NCBI GenBank assembly: GCA_030435675.1
Contig: CM059624.1
Location: 12,920,769 to 12,984,768, forward strand
Direction of reading: 5' to 3'
DNA: 64,000 nucleotides
From: Steinernema hermaphroditum
Lineage: Eukaryota; Nematoda; Chromadorea; Rhabditida; Steinernematidae
Shown: one piece after another, positions 22,209 to 33,659 of the stretch
Layout: each line of letters opens with the position of its first letter
Numbering within the stretch: the stretch's first letter is position 1
The notes under the pieces: model-generated
Told to the model about the DNA's origin: nothing
The model's input: only the letters and a program-made list of their open reading frames with translations
Databases searched by the model: none
Program-made: the position numbers and the translations under genes

Positions 22209-23506
22209 TCACGGGACCCATCTCTTCGGAGCAGTGGTCGTCACCGGCTTCAGCTTGTTTGAGTCGAGGACCTTTGGCATCGCCTTCAGGCGCTCAGATC
22301 GTCGTAGTTCCATTCCCCTGCAATGAACGGATTGATGCGAAAAATGGAGAAGTAGCTGCTCACCCGGTGGTTTGTGCTGATGTGGCAGATGGACCAGGGG
22401 ATACTCCGCGGGTACGTGTAGCAGATGACGAACTGAAAATAATACAGAACATAATGCAGAAACGAGAATAGGGTCGCACCGAACATTGAAAGATCGGCGA
22501 GTCAAGCTCTTCTTGACGCCTTCCTCCTTCGGAGGCTCGGCCGTCGAAGTGGTGGAGATCGATCGGCGAGCTGTAGGTCTGTGGACAACATTTTCTTTGG
22601 CTGGTGCACTAAACTCCATGGGTATTAGTTGGACTGAGGAATGCGTCTTACGTTAAAGTCCTTGGTGCAACAGCAGGTCCATTCGAAGAAGGTTTAAGAG
22701 TGGAAGATCCACTCAGGGAAGTTCTAGTAGAGGCAGTAGAAGATCTAGTAGCCGGGGGCGTGGCGCCTAAGCGCGGCTTGTCAGCAGCAGCGCCACCAAA
22801 CGAAGTTCTCGTGGGCAGGGGAGGCGTGGGAGCTCCAGAGAGCGACGTTCTTTTGGCGGCCGTGGGAGCAGCGCCACCCATGGAAGCGTTCGTAGGGACG
22901 GCGAATCTCATCGGCGACGGCGACCGAGCCCGTGAAGGTCCACGAGTGTGCTGCGACGGGTTGATGACGGCAAAGTTCTCGAGCTTGACTGAAGCGAGGT
23001 TCTATGGAAACGATTGGTAAGCGGCGCTTACACATATCAGCGAGACTACGGCGCTTCTTAGTGGGATCGGTAGTGCGAGGTGCGGACGGCGGCTGAGTTT
23101 CCGGAACCGCGACAGGCTTAGTTTGGGTTGGAGCACTCGGCGGCACAACGCTTCGGGGAGCGGGAGCACGATGAGCCGAGGGAGCGAGGACCTTCCGCTC
23201 GGGTGCCCTCGTTTCAGCCGCGCTGTGCTTATCTAAACACAGACGATTAGAAGAATCTAATAGAATCACCTAATCACCTTCTGGTTTCGCGAATGTGCTC
23301 CGAGCAAGCTTCTCGGGCTTCTTCTCGACCGTCGGGTCTTCGGGCGCCACGTTCTCTTCCTCGATGGGATCCATCATGAAGCTTTGGCCGATCAGCGACT
23401 GATCGAAGAAGCCATCTCCGACTGTTTCATTGTGTGCGTCGATGTTGTCGAAACAGAAGTAGCTGGGCACGGCGAACACGTACTTCTGAGACCCTGGCCC
23501 AGCCAT
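22209..23506 (-). CDS. TPX2/TPXL-1-like candidate Aurora A activator (357 aa)
   Basis: Six exons: 23506-23278, 23232-23032, 22988-22652, 22608-22480, 22432-22364 and 22317-22209, with introns of 43-47 nt. Residues 7-40 (KYVFAVPSYFCFDNID...GDGFFDQ) match the pattern of the TPX2 N-terminus: Y-x-Y/F-x-x-P-x-x-F-x-x-F, an acidic stretch, then an aromatic pair. In TPX2 this segment wraps the Aurora A lobe and protects its activated loop. The rest is low-complexity and basic, with Pro/Ala/Ser-rich blocks, repeated RTSLSG and RTSFGG steps, and a C-terminal RRSERLKAMP block. The short length and lack of a visible kinesin-binding C-terminus fit the reduced TPXL-1 of Caenorhabditis. I infer a spindle microtubule role; identity rests on the N-terminus only. 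Confidence 0.68.
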
Positions 23507-23967
23507 CTTTCTGCAAAGGAAGACACTTATTCAGAGCGGTGCAATAAGCCACGCACGAAAATCACTTCAAGCAAGAAAAAGCGTTCCGAATCTCAAAATA
23601 CAAATCGAATAAATAGCCAGACTAATTTTTTGAATTTTGCAAACTGCCGCTGCAAAATAAGATCGCGGTGAGACCAGTCTGAAAGCTCAAAAATGTTTGT
23701 AACTTCCAGAGAAATGTTCGAGCGGTCGGGTAGACAAATCACATGCAGACAGGCCACTGATGCCAACGGACATCAGCGTCTATCAGACAATCGGACACAC
23801 GTAGCACCGTCTCATAGCAGTAAGAGTGCATTTGAACACAGAAACATTCACACATCGTAAACGAAAGTAATCAGCGACGCAGCAAACGAATACTTCGGCG
23901 AGCTTAAATTACTCATAAACATTTTAATAGGATGAAAGAACTGTATAAAACATATTAGTAACAACTG

Positions 23968-25047
23968 CTAGCCCCGCTCCACATCGCTAGGATCCAGCAA
24001 ATTAGAATACTTCTTCAAAATAGCAGACAGAGAGTTGTGGACGTTGGGGTTGAGCAATCGGAGCTCTGAGTCGTCCACACACATGGCCTTGAGCTGTTTT
24101 AGGATCAAGCGATCTTCCTTTGCTTCATCGGTGGTCGGCTTTGGCTTCTCTTCAGATCTGAGGAGATGAGATAGGTCGACCGGCATCAGCACTGGTTCCG
24201 GACGGGGAAGCTTGACATGACGCCCAAAACCGCGGCGACCTTCCGGCGGCTGTGGATCTCCATCACGACTGACGACCACATAGGGAGCTGTCGCCAGCGA
24301 AGTTCCTTGTGGATTTAGTGCTGAGCGTTTCCCGATTTCCTGCTTCTGCCAAGGCTGCAAGTACAATACAGTAGCAAATGAATATCGGCCATGTGCCTAC
24401 TACAGGAGCATTGTAATCCTGGTCATTTTCATCAAGATCGGTGCTCAATTGCAACATAACCCAGATAGTGCCGAGCTTCTTGTGCAGTTTACGAAAGTGA
24501 TCAGGATCAAAAATGCTAAAATCATTCCATGCTATTCCATATTTCATCTGGACCGTACCAACAGTAAACGGCCTCGACAGTAGTGTTTCGAAGCTCCTTC
24601 ACTTTATCTCTCATTTCAGGAATAGCTAGAGCCCAGCCAAGCTTAGGATTGAACAGCATGGCCCTATTCTTGTGTTGCCGTGCGTAGTCCTCGGGTGGAA
24701 TTTTGGCGTGACACTGGATCTGCAAAAGACGCCTATAAGATTGCCCACGAAACTGATGACAAACCATGACACATTCATCGTTACCCTGCGACAGATACGG
24801 ATCCATCATGTCACTGTAAGTGACGATGTTGCCTTTCTCGTCCTTCTTCAAGTTGATCCATGATCCAGGCTGAAAAAGAAATCGAAATTCAAAATAGTAA
24901 ACATGTACTCCGGCCCACTCTGATGTCGGTTCCATCGATGATGTTCAGCTCGAGAAGTTCTTGTTTTTCCGTCACCCAGCACAGGAACTTTCCGCGATCG
25001 GCTTCCGGCTTGATAACTACAGCAGGCGTCATGCGCATCTCCGCCAT
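23968..25047 (-). CDS. Unrecognised soluble protein (312 aa)
   Basis: Four exons: 25047-24919, 24869-24559, 24515-24404 and 24354-23968. The 43-nt intron after exon 2 uses donor GTACGG; with it the frame joins cleanly (phase 2). The ATG is preceded by GTTTTCAG four bases upstream, a likely trans-splice acceptor. The N-terminal 180 residues are compact and mixed alpha/beta (AVVIKPEADRGKFLCWV..., PGSWINLKKDEKGNIV, LGTIWVMLQLS). The C-terminal 120 residues are disordered, with an RGFGRHVKLPRP patch, then helical. No signal peptide, membrane span or catalytic motif is visible. The GxWI-type strand loosely recalls GTLIRFDAYY in the 5277-7297 gene, so a distant relation could be tested. Function unknown. 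Confidence 0.72.
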
Positions 25048-25788
25048 AGCTGAAAACTAGCATCTGATTTCCACATGTTATTATAACGTTCAGCACTTAG
25101 CTCGATACACATATTAACACAACTTCCGCAAGAACACACAGTGGGTGAGACGAACATGCAAAGAAATAATAATTCCTGCTCACCCTGCTACCATTTCTGC
25201 ACAGCAAATTATGCATTCTGTTGTGCGATTGACGCAAAATGATCCTCTTTATGCTACATTATAGATATCCCTTTTCCAACAAACACACTTCGTGAAAAGG
25301 CAATTCCGTGTTCTTCGCATTATTTACGAGAGTACTTGCAGAAGAATATACTGAGAAATAAGAGAAGCGTCCTTTTGCAGTGTTGCACAAGATGGTGTGA
25401 GAAAGAAGAAGCGTGAGGAGGAACAAACACAGACAACAACAAAAAGAAATGAAAAAACCCACCAAATTCGTGGTTTTAAAAACCAACCAAAAAACACAAG
25501 AAAGTTGACAATCGTCCCTTTCGTCCCGCCTACAGTAGTTTCTGTTAGGCCACTTTATTCCTTTCGAGAGACATTTCTTGTCTATTGGATTCTGTGTCAT
25601 AGACGGTGTGGCGACAACAACGCCTCCTAGATGTGACTTCCAGGAATTTGCACAGTTTAGTGGACCTGTGGGACAGTCGAGTGGTCGAGGGTGGCCTTGC
25701 CTGCTATATATCACTGCGGTAGTATTTTCGCGTCTTTTACTACATATGTAGTCAAATCTTGTTTGGGGTAAGCGGAGAATCACATCAA

Positions 25789-25846
25789 CAGGGCTGTGCA
25801 AGTTTTGAGTTTTAACTTTCGAGTTTTGACTTTCGCACAGCCCTGC
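25789..25846. repeat. Small palindrome of the AGTTTTGAGTTTT repeat family
   Basis: AGGGCTGTGC near 25789 pairs with GCACAGCCCT near 25836. Between them are two near copies of AAGTTTTGAGTTTT / CGAGTTTTGACTTT. The same words recur at 33395-33420, 36905-36945, 37165-37220 and 37418-37445. It looks like two joined terminal repeats of a miniature element. Confidence 0.7.
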
Positions 25847-25985
25847 TTGTGGTGTTCTGGCTTGTGTACCGAACAGCTGTGGTGCAATCTGTTCAAGAAG
25901 GATTGATCGAAGGTCGGAGATCGGAAAATGGAGTGGAGTTTTTGGAAACGCCACAAACTGGCAGATTGTGTCCGATACATTGATT

Positions 25986-26114
25986 GTTTTTATTTATGGG
26001 ATATGGCACGTCCCGGACTTAAATCCTGTGTGCAGCCCTCTTCCTTTCACATAGCCTTTCTGGTTACATATGGATTTAAGACCGGGAAGTGATCACGTCC
26101 CATAAATAAAAACA
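25986..26114. repeat. Imperfect inverted repeat, about 42-bp arms (MITE-like)
   Basis: The left arm TGTTTTTATTTATGGGA...GGACTTAAATCC (25986-26025) pairs with the right arm GGATTTAAG...TCCCATAAATAAAAACA (26072-26114). The spacer is about 46 bp with no gene. The whole unit could fold into one hairpin, typical of a miniature inverted-repeat element. Confidence 0.8.
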
Positions 26115-26290
26115 TTTATCTAAGCAGCATCTATTTTAAAATAATAAAAACAAGTTTGGCGAATTTCGCAGAAGTCGATCTTATGTTTTCGAACAAAGTG
26201 CCCATCAGAGTGAGTCAGATGATGTGTTCTCAAAAACAACATCCGAACGTCGGCCAAAACAAACACGTTTACTACTTCAAGATGTCGTTG

Positions 26291-26298
26291 TATATAAG
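26291..26298 (+). promoter_or_regulatory. TATA box of sHSP-3
   Basis: TATATAAG lies about 99 bp before the sHSP-3 ATG at 26390, further than in the other TATA genes here, so the leader is longer. Confidence 0.5.
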
Positions 26299-26389
26299 AA
26301 CTCCGACGGAGGGTGGTGGTCTTTTTGAGTCAACAAAGTGAGGTAGGTGGTGCTCCCCTAAAATCTTCGAGAGAAATTCAGATTCCGTA

Positions 26390-26850
26390 ATGGAGCGCAA
26401 GCAATTTCGTCGCATGTCCAGCACTGACTGGGAGATCGCAACGTGAGTGACCAGGAATGTCCTGAATCCAGTGGAGTTGAGTTTAGATGCGCTGATCCCA
26501 CGAGCTTCGCATCGGTGAAAGACACAAACAGCCTCTTCTCTGTGAAAATCGACCTCGGCGCTTTTGAGCCCATCTTCGATCCCGAGGAGATCGATGTGTG
26601 CATCTTCGAGCACGACGTGCAGATCAACGCGTCCAAAGAGAATCCCGACGACCCGAACCACGCGAAGCGCGAACTCCACCGCCAGTACCATATGCCCGAC
26701 GATGTGGACCTCTCCACCGTCCGACTCCAACGCACAGGGAAAACGGTGAAAGTGGATGCGAAGAAGCAGTCTTTGGGGATGGGGAAGCCAGTAAGCTACA
26801 ACATCGTAGACGTCAAGAATCGTCGTGAGTTTCAGAAGCCCAGCTTCTAA
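26390..26850 (+). CDS. Small heat-shock protein, sHSP-3 (138 aa)
   Basis: Two exons, 26390-26442 and 26487-26850, split by a 44-nt phase-2 intron at the family position. The N-terminus MERKQFRRMSSTDWEIA shows the shared SSTDWE motif. The alpha-crystallin domain follows (KDTNSLFSVKIDLGAF...HDVQINASKE...ELHRQYHMPDDVD...KVDAKK). The tail GMGKPVSYNIVDVKN matches sHSP-4. It lacks the second intron of sHSP-1 and sHSP-2. Position 20 of the domain has Asn-Ser where the others have Glu-Asp-Gly. AATAAA at 26943-26948 is the likely polyadenylation signal. Role: ATP-independent chaperone, as in the family. Confidence 0.93.
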
Positions 26851-27439
26851 CTTCAATGTGTATTCTGTGAAGATATGTATTTGTACGTGAAATAAGCTTT
26901 ATGTAGTGTGTCAGATAAAATTTGATAACGGGAAAACATGGAAATAAAAAAGAGAGGTCTGAATAGCGAAGATGATCGGGCTTTTGGAGCGCGTCGCAAG
27001 GAAGCATTCCTCTAGAAGCTCGTGTTTCCCCGCGGGGCACGGAACAAGGTGGGTCCCGAATGGAATCACCTCATTCGTTCAGAATGATAGAGTTTCAGCG
27101 CACGAATTTTGTCTGCAGGTCAAACATCAGCTGCTTGCAGTGCTCTCGTTTTCATACAGTCTGCGCAGTTCCCCAAGCCCTTCACAGACAAATGCTGGGT
27201 CCCGACTGGAATGACCACAAACAGTCAAACCCATCGTATTCGGAACCCAGGACTCATGCCCTTTTGTCTGTCTGCAGACTAGACTGTCTAAAAATGGATC
27301 GTTCCCTAGAAGTATAATCGTCCGCCGGCAGCGGTCCCATTTGTCAGTTAGTCAAGCTCCCGTCCGGTTGGCAGTTCCGATCGCGTTCGTGCGAAGCAGC
27401 AACTAAACGATCGCGTTGAGGTCACTCTAAGAAAGCAGA
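26851..27439. other. Intergenic, about 590 bp
   Basis: It holds the sHSP-3 polyadenylation signal and presumably the OSBP promoter. No TATA box or further exon recognised. Confidence 0.4.
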
Positions 27440-30400
27440 ATGACCAATCGGACGCCGTCACCGAGGCAAGATGGAACCACTTCTCATCTCCTGCGTAAGA
27501 TCACGTTCTGGCGCCGGAATTTCACACACGGTACAGTTGGAGAGTAAGTTTTCCCGTTTTGGTCTTCTTTTAGTGAGCCTTCTTTTCAGTACAGATGAGC
27601 GCGTCCGCAGCGTAAGCGATGCTCATCACAATACGATACCTCTAGAGGATGGCTCTGATGAGATTCGCCGTTTCATCGCTGGGCAAGGCGCCGTTATCAA
27701 GAGCGGATCTCTCGCTAGGAAGCGCTTCAAACTAGGCATTTTCTCGAAGTTTTTCGTACTCAAAGACGACGGACACTTCTACTGTTTCAAGAATGAGTCG
27801 TGTGACCGGCAGAACGGGATGCTGAAATTGAAGGAGGCATTCATTGTACCGCACGGAAAGCGCTGTTTTTCCGTAACTTCGCCTCATCGGGTGTGGAATC
27901 TAAAGGCAAGAACGAACGAGGATCGTGATGATTGGATTGAGAAGCTCAAATTAGCAAGGTAAGAAGAAATTTTCGTTCTAAAAACAACGAGTCTAACAGC
28001 TCTAACATTCTTACCCTTTTACAACATTAAATTCGAGGAGGACAACAAATTTTTTTGTCTTCACAGTTTCGTTGCCTTCATAACTAATTTCTTTCTTCTC
28101 ATTTCAGGGCTTGTGCTCAAGCGAAAGAAGAAAATGAACTTGAGTTCCTCTCAAATCGGACAAACCCTGCAAATGCGAGCACTCTTCAGGAGCTTAATCT
28201 CACAGCTCTGAAAGCCATCCTTCTCGATCTATTGAAGGCTGTGAAATCGCTATCGGTATTGTTGATTGTCACTCTACATTTCCCACTTCTTAAATTGAAC
28301 AATAGTACAATAATAGCTTTGGCGAAAATCTTTAAAAAATTTTCTATGGTGTCGCTCGAGAACAGTTCTTAGAAAGGCGATAACAAGATGACGTACATAT
28401 ATCCTAAAATTGATTAAAGAACCTCAACAAGAACCTACAGAACCTCTGCAAAATTTGCGTCTAATTCTACGTTTGTCCAATTTAAGAAGTCGGGAATTTA
28501 GAGTGGTATTTGAGAATATGTAGGCTGTGTTGCTTATGCATGCCCGGTAATGGTTTTCTTTTCAGTCCGATCTACAAAACAACGACCTCCGCAAGCATTA
28601 CAAGCAGCAGTCAAAATCTTGGTTCAATGGTTGGGGCACGAAACAAGAAGAAGACTTGCAGGACTGTCTCATTGCACTGTCTATCAAGATGAGCCACGTT
28701 AAGTCAGCTACAAAAAAGGCAGTTGAAGAAGTCGATAGGGCCGACACGGCGTCGAAGCGTCTTCTTGCAGAGAATCTCTACGTTCAAGATCAAAGGCGCA
28801 GGCTAATCGAGCAAGTGGAAATGCAGGCGAAACAGCTGGGACTCATAGAGAAGGCAACGAACACGAAAGGAGTGCAGATGAATCAACAAACGAAGGATGA
28901 GCTGAAAAAGGTCGAGGAGAGCTATACACACGCACCAGGTGATTTATCTCCAATTCATTCAGAAACGGGTTCGGATTTGGGTTCAGACAGGTGAGTTTTA
29001 TTTTGTGTGGCATTCATGACTTTTTTTCTTGTCGCAGATGTAGCAGTTTGAGTTCGGTGGATTTCCACACCGCTCATAATACGGTACATCCAGTATTCTC
29101 TGCTATTGAATATTCGTGCATCAATCCATCAGAGAAGCTTGAGGTTTCATGAGATTTTTGAAGCGCCTACTGAGCAGGAACATTTCAGAAACTCACCGAA
29201 ACCAAAAGCGAAGAGGAATTAGCTGCCGCGAAACCAGAACCAGTGAAACCAGCATCGGTAAAACCCGCATCAGTCAAACCCGCACCAGTGAAACCCCCCG
29301 CACCAGTGAATCCAACTCCAGTGAATGTAGTTCATGCGAATCCAGTTCGCGTAAAGTCGGCTGCGGTAGGATCAGCTGCATCTTCTTCCGTGAATTACAC
29401 TCCTAAAGAGAACGCGTCCGACGAGAAACAAACTACGACTCCTGTTGTCACCTCTGTAACGCTGGAACCTAAGGAACGCAATCGTGAATCATCTGAATCT
29501 GATAGTGATAGGAAACCGGAAAAGAATCATGCGACAAGAGCTCCTTCTCCCTCACCGGCTCGGGTACCCGCTGTTCGAAAACGTCGAACGACGATTCCTC
29601 CTCGCCGAGAAGCCGGTTTCGCTCTCTGGTCTATTTTGAAGAACGCCCTTGGCAAGGAACTCTCGCGCATTCCTCTTCCAGTGGATTTCAACGAGCCGCT
29701 CAGCTTCATTCAACGAATGACTGAGAGCCTTGAAAACGCAGATCTCTTGGAACGTGCTGCTGAGTGCACGGACCCGACTATTCAGATGTGTATGGTGGCC
29801 GCTTTTGTCGTTTCTTGCTGGAGCAACACTCCGTTCCGTACGACGAAGCCTTTCAATCCTCTCTGGGGAGAAACGTACGAATGTGATCGAATGGAAGATT
29901 TAGGATGGCGTTCCATTGCTGAACAGGTACCACCTCCAAGAAGTATTTTATAAATTTAAATAACTTCTTTTAGGTCAGCCATCATCCTCCTATTGGTGTG
30001 TTCAGAGCAGAAGGGCGTGGTTGGAATCTTGAGGAGGATATGCAAGTGTGTTCGCAGTTCCAGGCGACAGCGATGCGTGTGTACCCCGAAGGACTTTCGA
30101 CGCTGGTGTTGAAGGGAAACAAACGCTATTCGTGGACAAAACGTGATGTGAAGACCATAGTGAAGGGCTTCATTATAGGTCCGCTGACACTACACAATGA
30201 AGGCGAATGCACGATCATGGTAACCGTACCAGCACATCGCAGCGATTATTTGCGTATTACACATTTCAGAGTCACTCAAACCAGTTCAAATGTGTTCTTA
30301 ACCTGACCAAACAATCGTTCTTCTTCTCACCCGACTGCCGCACGTTCACTGGGAGGGTCTTAGATCGCAGCGGAAAGGAAATGGCGAAAGTAGAGGGAAA

Positions 30401-30836
30401 TTGGACAACCCACTTTGATATCGCCATTGGCAAAGGGAAACGCAATCGAATCTGGTCAAAAGCGTTGCCGACACCAGACCAAGAGAAGATCTACAACTTC
30501 TCGCGGTTCGCCGTCGAACTGAACGAACCCGAAGATGGTGTGGCACCCACGGACTCTCGTTTTCGACCGGACATGCGACTAATGGAAGTTGGCGACTGGG
30601 GGAGGGCTAATGACGAGAAGTCGCGCATGGAGCAGAAGCAGCGCGAAATGATGAAGCTGTACACAAGCCAAGTGGAAGCCGGCAAGAAAGTGCTCGAGAG
30701 GCCTGTTTGGTTCAAGAAAATTGTCAGTCCCGAGAATGGGTCCGTCCACTATCGATTCAAGGGTCACTATTGGGACGCGAAGAAGAAGCAGGACTGGTCG
30801 ATGTGTCCTGAGATTTATTTTAGTGATAAGAAGTAA
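27440..30836 (+). CDS. OSBP: Oxysterol-binding protein (OSBP), PH plus ORD (900 aa)
   Basis: Eight exons: 27440-27543, 27590-27958, 28108-28255, 28566-28990, 29038-29143, 29189-29926, 29974-30219 and 30270-30836. A PH domain spans about residues 66-157 (VIKSGSLARKRFKLGIFSKF...WIEKLKLAR) and binds phosphoinositide on Golgi-type membranes. A coiled, charged linker with VKPA repeats follows. The lipid-exchange ORD domain runs about 525-900 and opens ALWSILKNALGKEL. The family fingerprint EQVSHHPP is rebuilt exactly across the exon 6/7 splice (630/631). APTDSRFRPDMRLME and the KQDWSMCPEIYF end also match OSBP. At about 357-361 a DFHTA sequence in a Ser-rich stretch could be a phospho-FFAT site for VAP at the ER. 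AATAAA lies at 30848-30853. OSBP moves sterol against PI4P at ER-Golgi contacts. Confidence 0.95.
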
Positions 30837-31562
30837 GGTATTACATGAATAAAGGTTCTGTGATATACCTGCTTTCCCCCAAACAATTGGAGGCGTGTAA
30901 GGTGGAAACCTCGGGGCTATTTCTATCTGCAAGATGTAGGAACTGAAATGTGATGGAAAACAAGCTACCAGTAAACCTTGAACTCGGTCAAATCGTATCT
31001 GCTTGACAAATCTGTTTACATCGCTAATTGAGGCAACACATGACACATGTTTTGACAAATTGAGACCAATGGCTGTTACATCTATTGTTTCAACTGGCTA
31101 AAAATAGGGTGACGTTATGCGAACGACCGGTCATCTACATCCTGTATATCACATCATTTATATGAACAATCATAAGCACAAAAGGGCGTCTAGTCAGCGT
31201 TAATGACGGAGACAGTCCATTGCCTAACATTTTGAAGTCACATGTGGCTCGAAGATCTCTTTCATTATTCAGAGACCGCCCGATCCCCTCAGATGACTGA
31301 TGAAGTTACTAGCATAAGCTGACGGAAATCTTTGATCTTCTCATGTCACTACGACACAATTGTTCTACTCACACAGCACCCGTATCGTCCATCTCAATTT
31401 GTCACAACATGTGTGCCTCAACAGATCGGAGATTTAACAAGCGGTCAGAGTTTGTGGGCTGTTTTTAGCGTTCTACGATTTTCACAACTAAAAATGCAAA
31501 AAAAAGATAATAACATGATGTTAAGCGCAAAAACTAAAGTCATAGAAAAAAACTAGTCAGAG

Positions 31563-31665
31563 GGAAACGAAGCAGAGAGGAACATTCCTATGAAGTTTAC
31601 TACCACGGGCTTTCGGAAATAGCTTCAGATGTCCATCCCTTTGGAGTCGATGTCTGTTTGGAGAC
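31563..31665 (-). repeat. Dispersed repeat, related to 44926-45020
   Basis: The reverse complement reads ACATCGACTCCAAAGGG...TTTCCGAAAGCCCG...TTCATAGGAATGTT. It matches 44926-45020 on the plus strand, and a partial copy is at 44784-44822. Confidence 0.75.
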
Positions 31666-32130
31666 TTTTGGAGAAACTCGATCCGACTAGAGCCGAATAG
31701 TACCGTAATCGCTCGCGCCACACAGTATGATCGCGGCGGGACCGCTTTCATCTTCGCGATTACTGGTAAATTACGTAGACGCTACGAATCAGTGTGAAGT
31801 GGTGGGAAACTGCTTTCAAGGAAGGCGGCGAACTGGAACATATCTTTGACACCCCTTCATACGAGCTTCTATCTGGTAGAAAAACGTTGCAAACTATAGC
31901 AATCATTTTATGAGATAGAAATCAGTGGGAAGCAGTGTGGAATAATGAGAAACCGAGCAATTGCACCCGCGCTTGAACGAATGACTATAATGTTTGTCTA
32001 ACAGACAGATACCGAAAGGGGAGACATTCTTTGCAACCTGTACATTATTAAATTTCAGCATGTTAGAAGACCCTCTGTTGCTGCTCAGATTGGCGCTTAA
32101 AAACATGCAAGGTGATCCAAAGTGAGCATT

Positions 32131-32187
32131 CTAGACAAAGGTCTCAATAGTCATTTTCGCAAGCATTCGAATAGGAGACCGGTCGGA
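32131..32187 (+). repeat. Short hairpin-family repeat, copy C
   Basis: It reads CTAGACAAAGGTCT, then 45 bases from AGAC to ACCGGTCGG. The closing arm of the stem is less clear than in copies A and B. Confidence 0.6.
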
Positions 32188-32351
32188 GGAGCCAAATCCG
32201 ATGCCCTTTCATTAACCACCTTTTGCCATGTCACATAAGGAAGGTCATTCATGTACAGGTTAACGCCAAGAAGACGCATTTATTTACTTAAAATCATACA
32301 CTCTAACCTTTCCAAAATATGTCAAAATATCACTTTTGTCAAACACAGATC

Positions 32352-32949
32352 TTAAAGATAGTGCATATCAGGACGATGCTGGGTGACGTCGACAACCTGG
32401 AAACTGACTGGCTTCCCGTAGCCCTCGATCTTCTTCGCGTCGACGTTGACCGACAACGCGCCACGACTGAGTCTGACCGTATTCAGATCGACGTTGTCCG
32501 GCATACGGTATTGGCGGTGGAGCTCTCGAAGAGCGTAGTTCGGGTTGTTCGGGTCCTCCTTACGGGCGTTTATCTGCACGTCGTGCTCGTGGACAGCGAC
32601 TTCAACTTCGTCCGGGCTGAAAGTGGGCTGGAAGTAGGTCAAGTCTATCTTCACCGAGAAACCGTCTTCGCTGTCTCTGACCAGAGCGAAGCCCCCTGTC
32701 TCTCCTCTGAAATATGCTCTGATTAAAGCGCACAGCAAGTACGGAAGCTCACGCTGGCATCTCCCAGTCGGTACTGGACCTTCTTCGGGTTTGTGTGTGG
32801 CGCTTGCCGAAGTGGCTAATCTGCTCATGGACTTCATGCTCGTTGGCGAGGGCCCTAAACTGATCTGTCTACGCTCGAAGGAGGCCGTTCACTTACCAGC
32901 CAGACTGGGGCTGAGGCTCCTTCTTCTTCTGCACCTTGCCGAGAACCAT
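32352..32949 (-). CDS. Small heat-shock protein, sHSP-4, with extra 5' exon (169 aa)
   Basis: Three exons on the minus strand: 32949-32897, 32854-32753 and 32706-32352. The extra first exon (MVLGKVQKKKEPQPQSG) joins in phase 2 to an exon ending in SSTDWEMP. The next intron (46 nt, phase 2) is at the same position as in the other three paralogues. The alpha-crystallin domain (DSEDGFSVKIDLTYF...HDVQINARKEDP...RQYRMPDNVD...LSVNVDAKK) and the tail EGYGKPVSFQVVDV are intact. A TATA word (TATAAAAG on the minus strand, about 32998-33005) precedes the start by about 50 bp. The arrangement suggests the N-arm was lengthened by exon gain. Confidence 0.92.
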
Positions 32950-32997
32950 GGTGAAAGTGACGCAGACTATTGGCTATCGACGTCAACAAACGGCCCT

Positions 32998-33005
32998 CTT
33001 TTATA
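32998..33005 (-). promoter_or_regulatory. TATA box of sHSP-4
   Basis: The minus strand reads TATAAAAG about 50 bp before the ATG at 32949. Confidence 0.55.
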
Positions 33006-33159
33006 CTCTTCCGACAAACACGTAAACAGATCGTTTGAGCCTTGTTTTCGTGTCAAAGGACGATACAGCATGTGGCCGGACAGATGGGTAAATTTAGAAA
33101 CGTTCAGAACGCGAGGACGGAAATGTACTTGAAGGAAACAAGCAGGTACTTGTTGCATT

Positions 33160-33430
33160 TAGTTTTTGAAACACGCCGAAAGTAACAGGTGATCTTTCAG
33201 GGCTTCGAGGTGTTCTGTCCATGCCGGACAGTTCCCTATTCTCCAGTAGATAGCGATCAACTCCAGTAACGTCAGTTGAAGACGAGATGCTCTTCTCCAC
33301 GGTTTCACCGACACAGACCAGTCTCCAAAGGTCGACGACACCGGAAAATCTCCAAAATCTCCAAAAAACAAACGAGTTAATACTTTTACTTCTTTCGAGT
33401 TTTGAGTTTCGCCCTGCTTCCAATGCATCA
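33160..33430. repeat. Dispersed repeat, related to 36905-37090
   Basis: It shares an ordered series of blocks with 36955-37085: TGTCCATG.CGGAC, AGTAACG.CAGT, ACC.TCGAAG/AAGGTCGA and AAATCTCC. It ends in the AGTTTTGAGTTTCG word that also ends the element near 37200. It is probably a diverged copy of one miniature transposon. Confidence 0.6.
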
Positions 33431-33659
33431 GATTGAGATCGAGATGAAAATGCGAGACACAGGTAGAGATTTTTGAATGATAATTCCACAAGGGCTTCCT
33501 AAATAAACACCTTTAGAACGCCGAAAGCAGCAGGTGATCTTTCAAGGTTTCAAGTTCATCAAACCGGAAATAGAAGTTCGTTGTTTTATTGATTTTATCA
33601 GAAGGACTCATGATCGGTCGATGAGCGAAAGATCGACGAAGTTAATATCTCTGAACAGA

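Larger units (their letters stand above)
25048..26290. repeat. Intergenic, 1.24 kb, with two palindromic elements
   Basis: No exon. The long open frame at 25259-25954 on the minus strand crosses repeat sequence and has no domain. The two palindromes are listed separately (25789-25846 and 25986-26114). Confidence 0.5.
30837..32351. other. Intergenic, 1.5 kb, with dispersed repeats
   Basis: No exon. 31563-31665 is an inverted copy of sequence at 44926-45020, and 31795-31825 matches sequence near 45135-45160. Hairpin-family copy C is at 32131-32187. Confidence 0.5.

Noticed and set aside
24703..24731. 29-nt intron candidate (GTGGGC...TTTTGCAG) inside exon 2 of the 312-aa gene
   Set aside because: It is shorter than every other intron here (41 nt or more), and the frame is open without it.
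25259..25954. 231-codon minus-strand open frame
   Set aside because: It runs through the palindromic repeat at 25789-25846 and low-complexity sequence, and has no protein motif.
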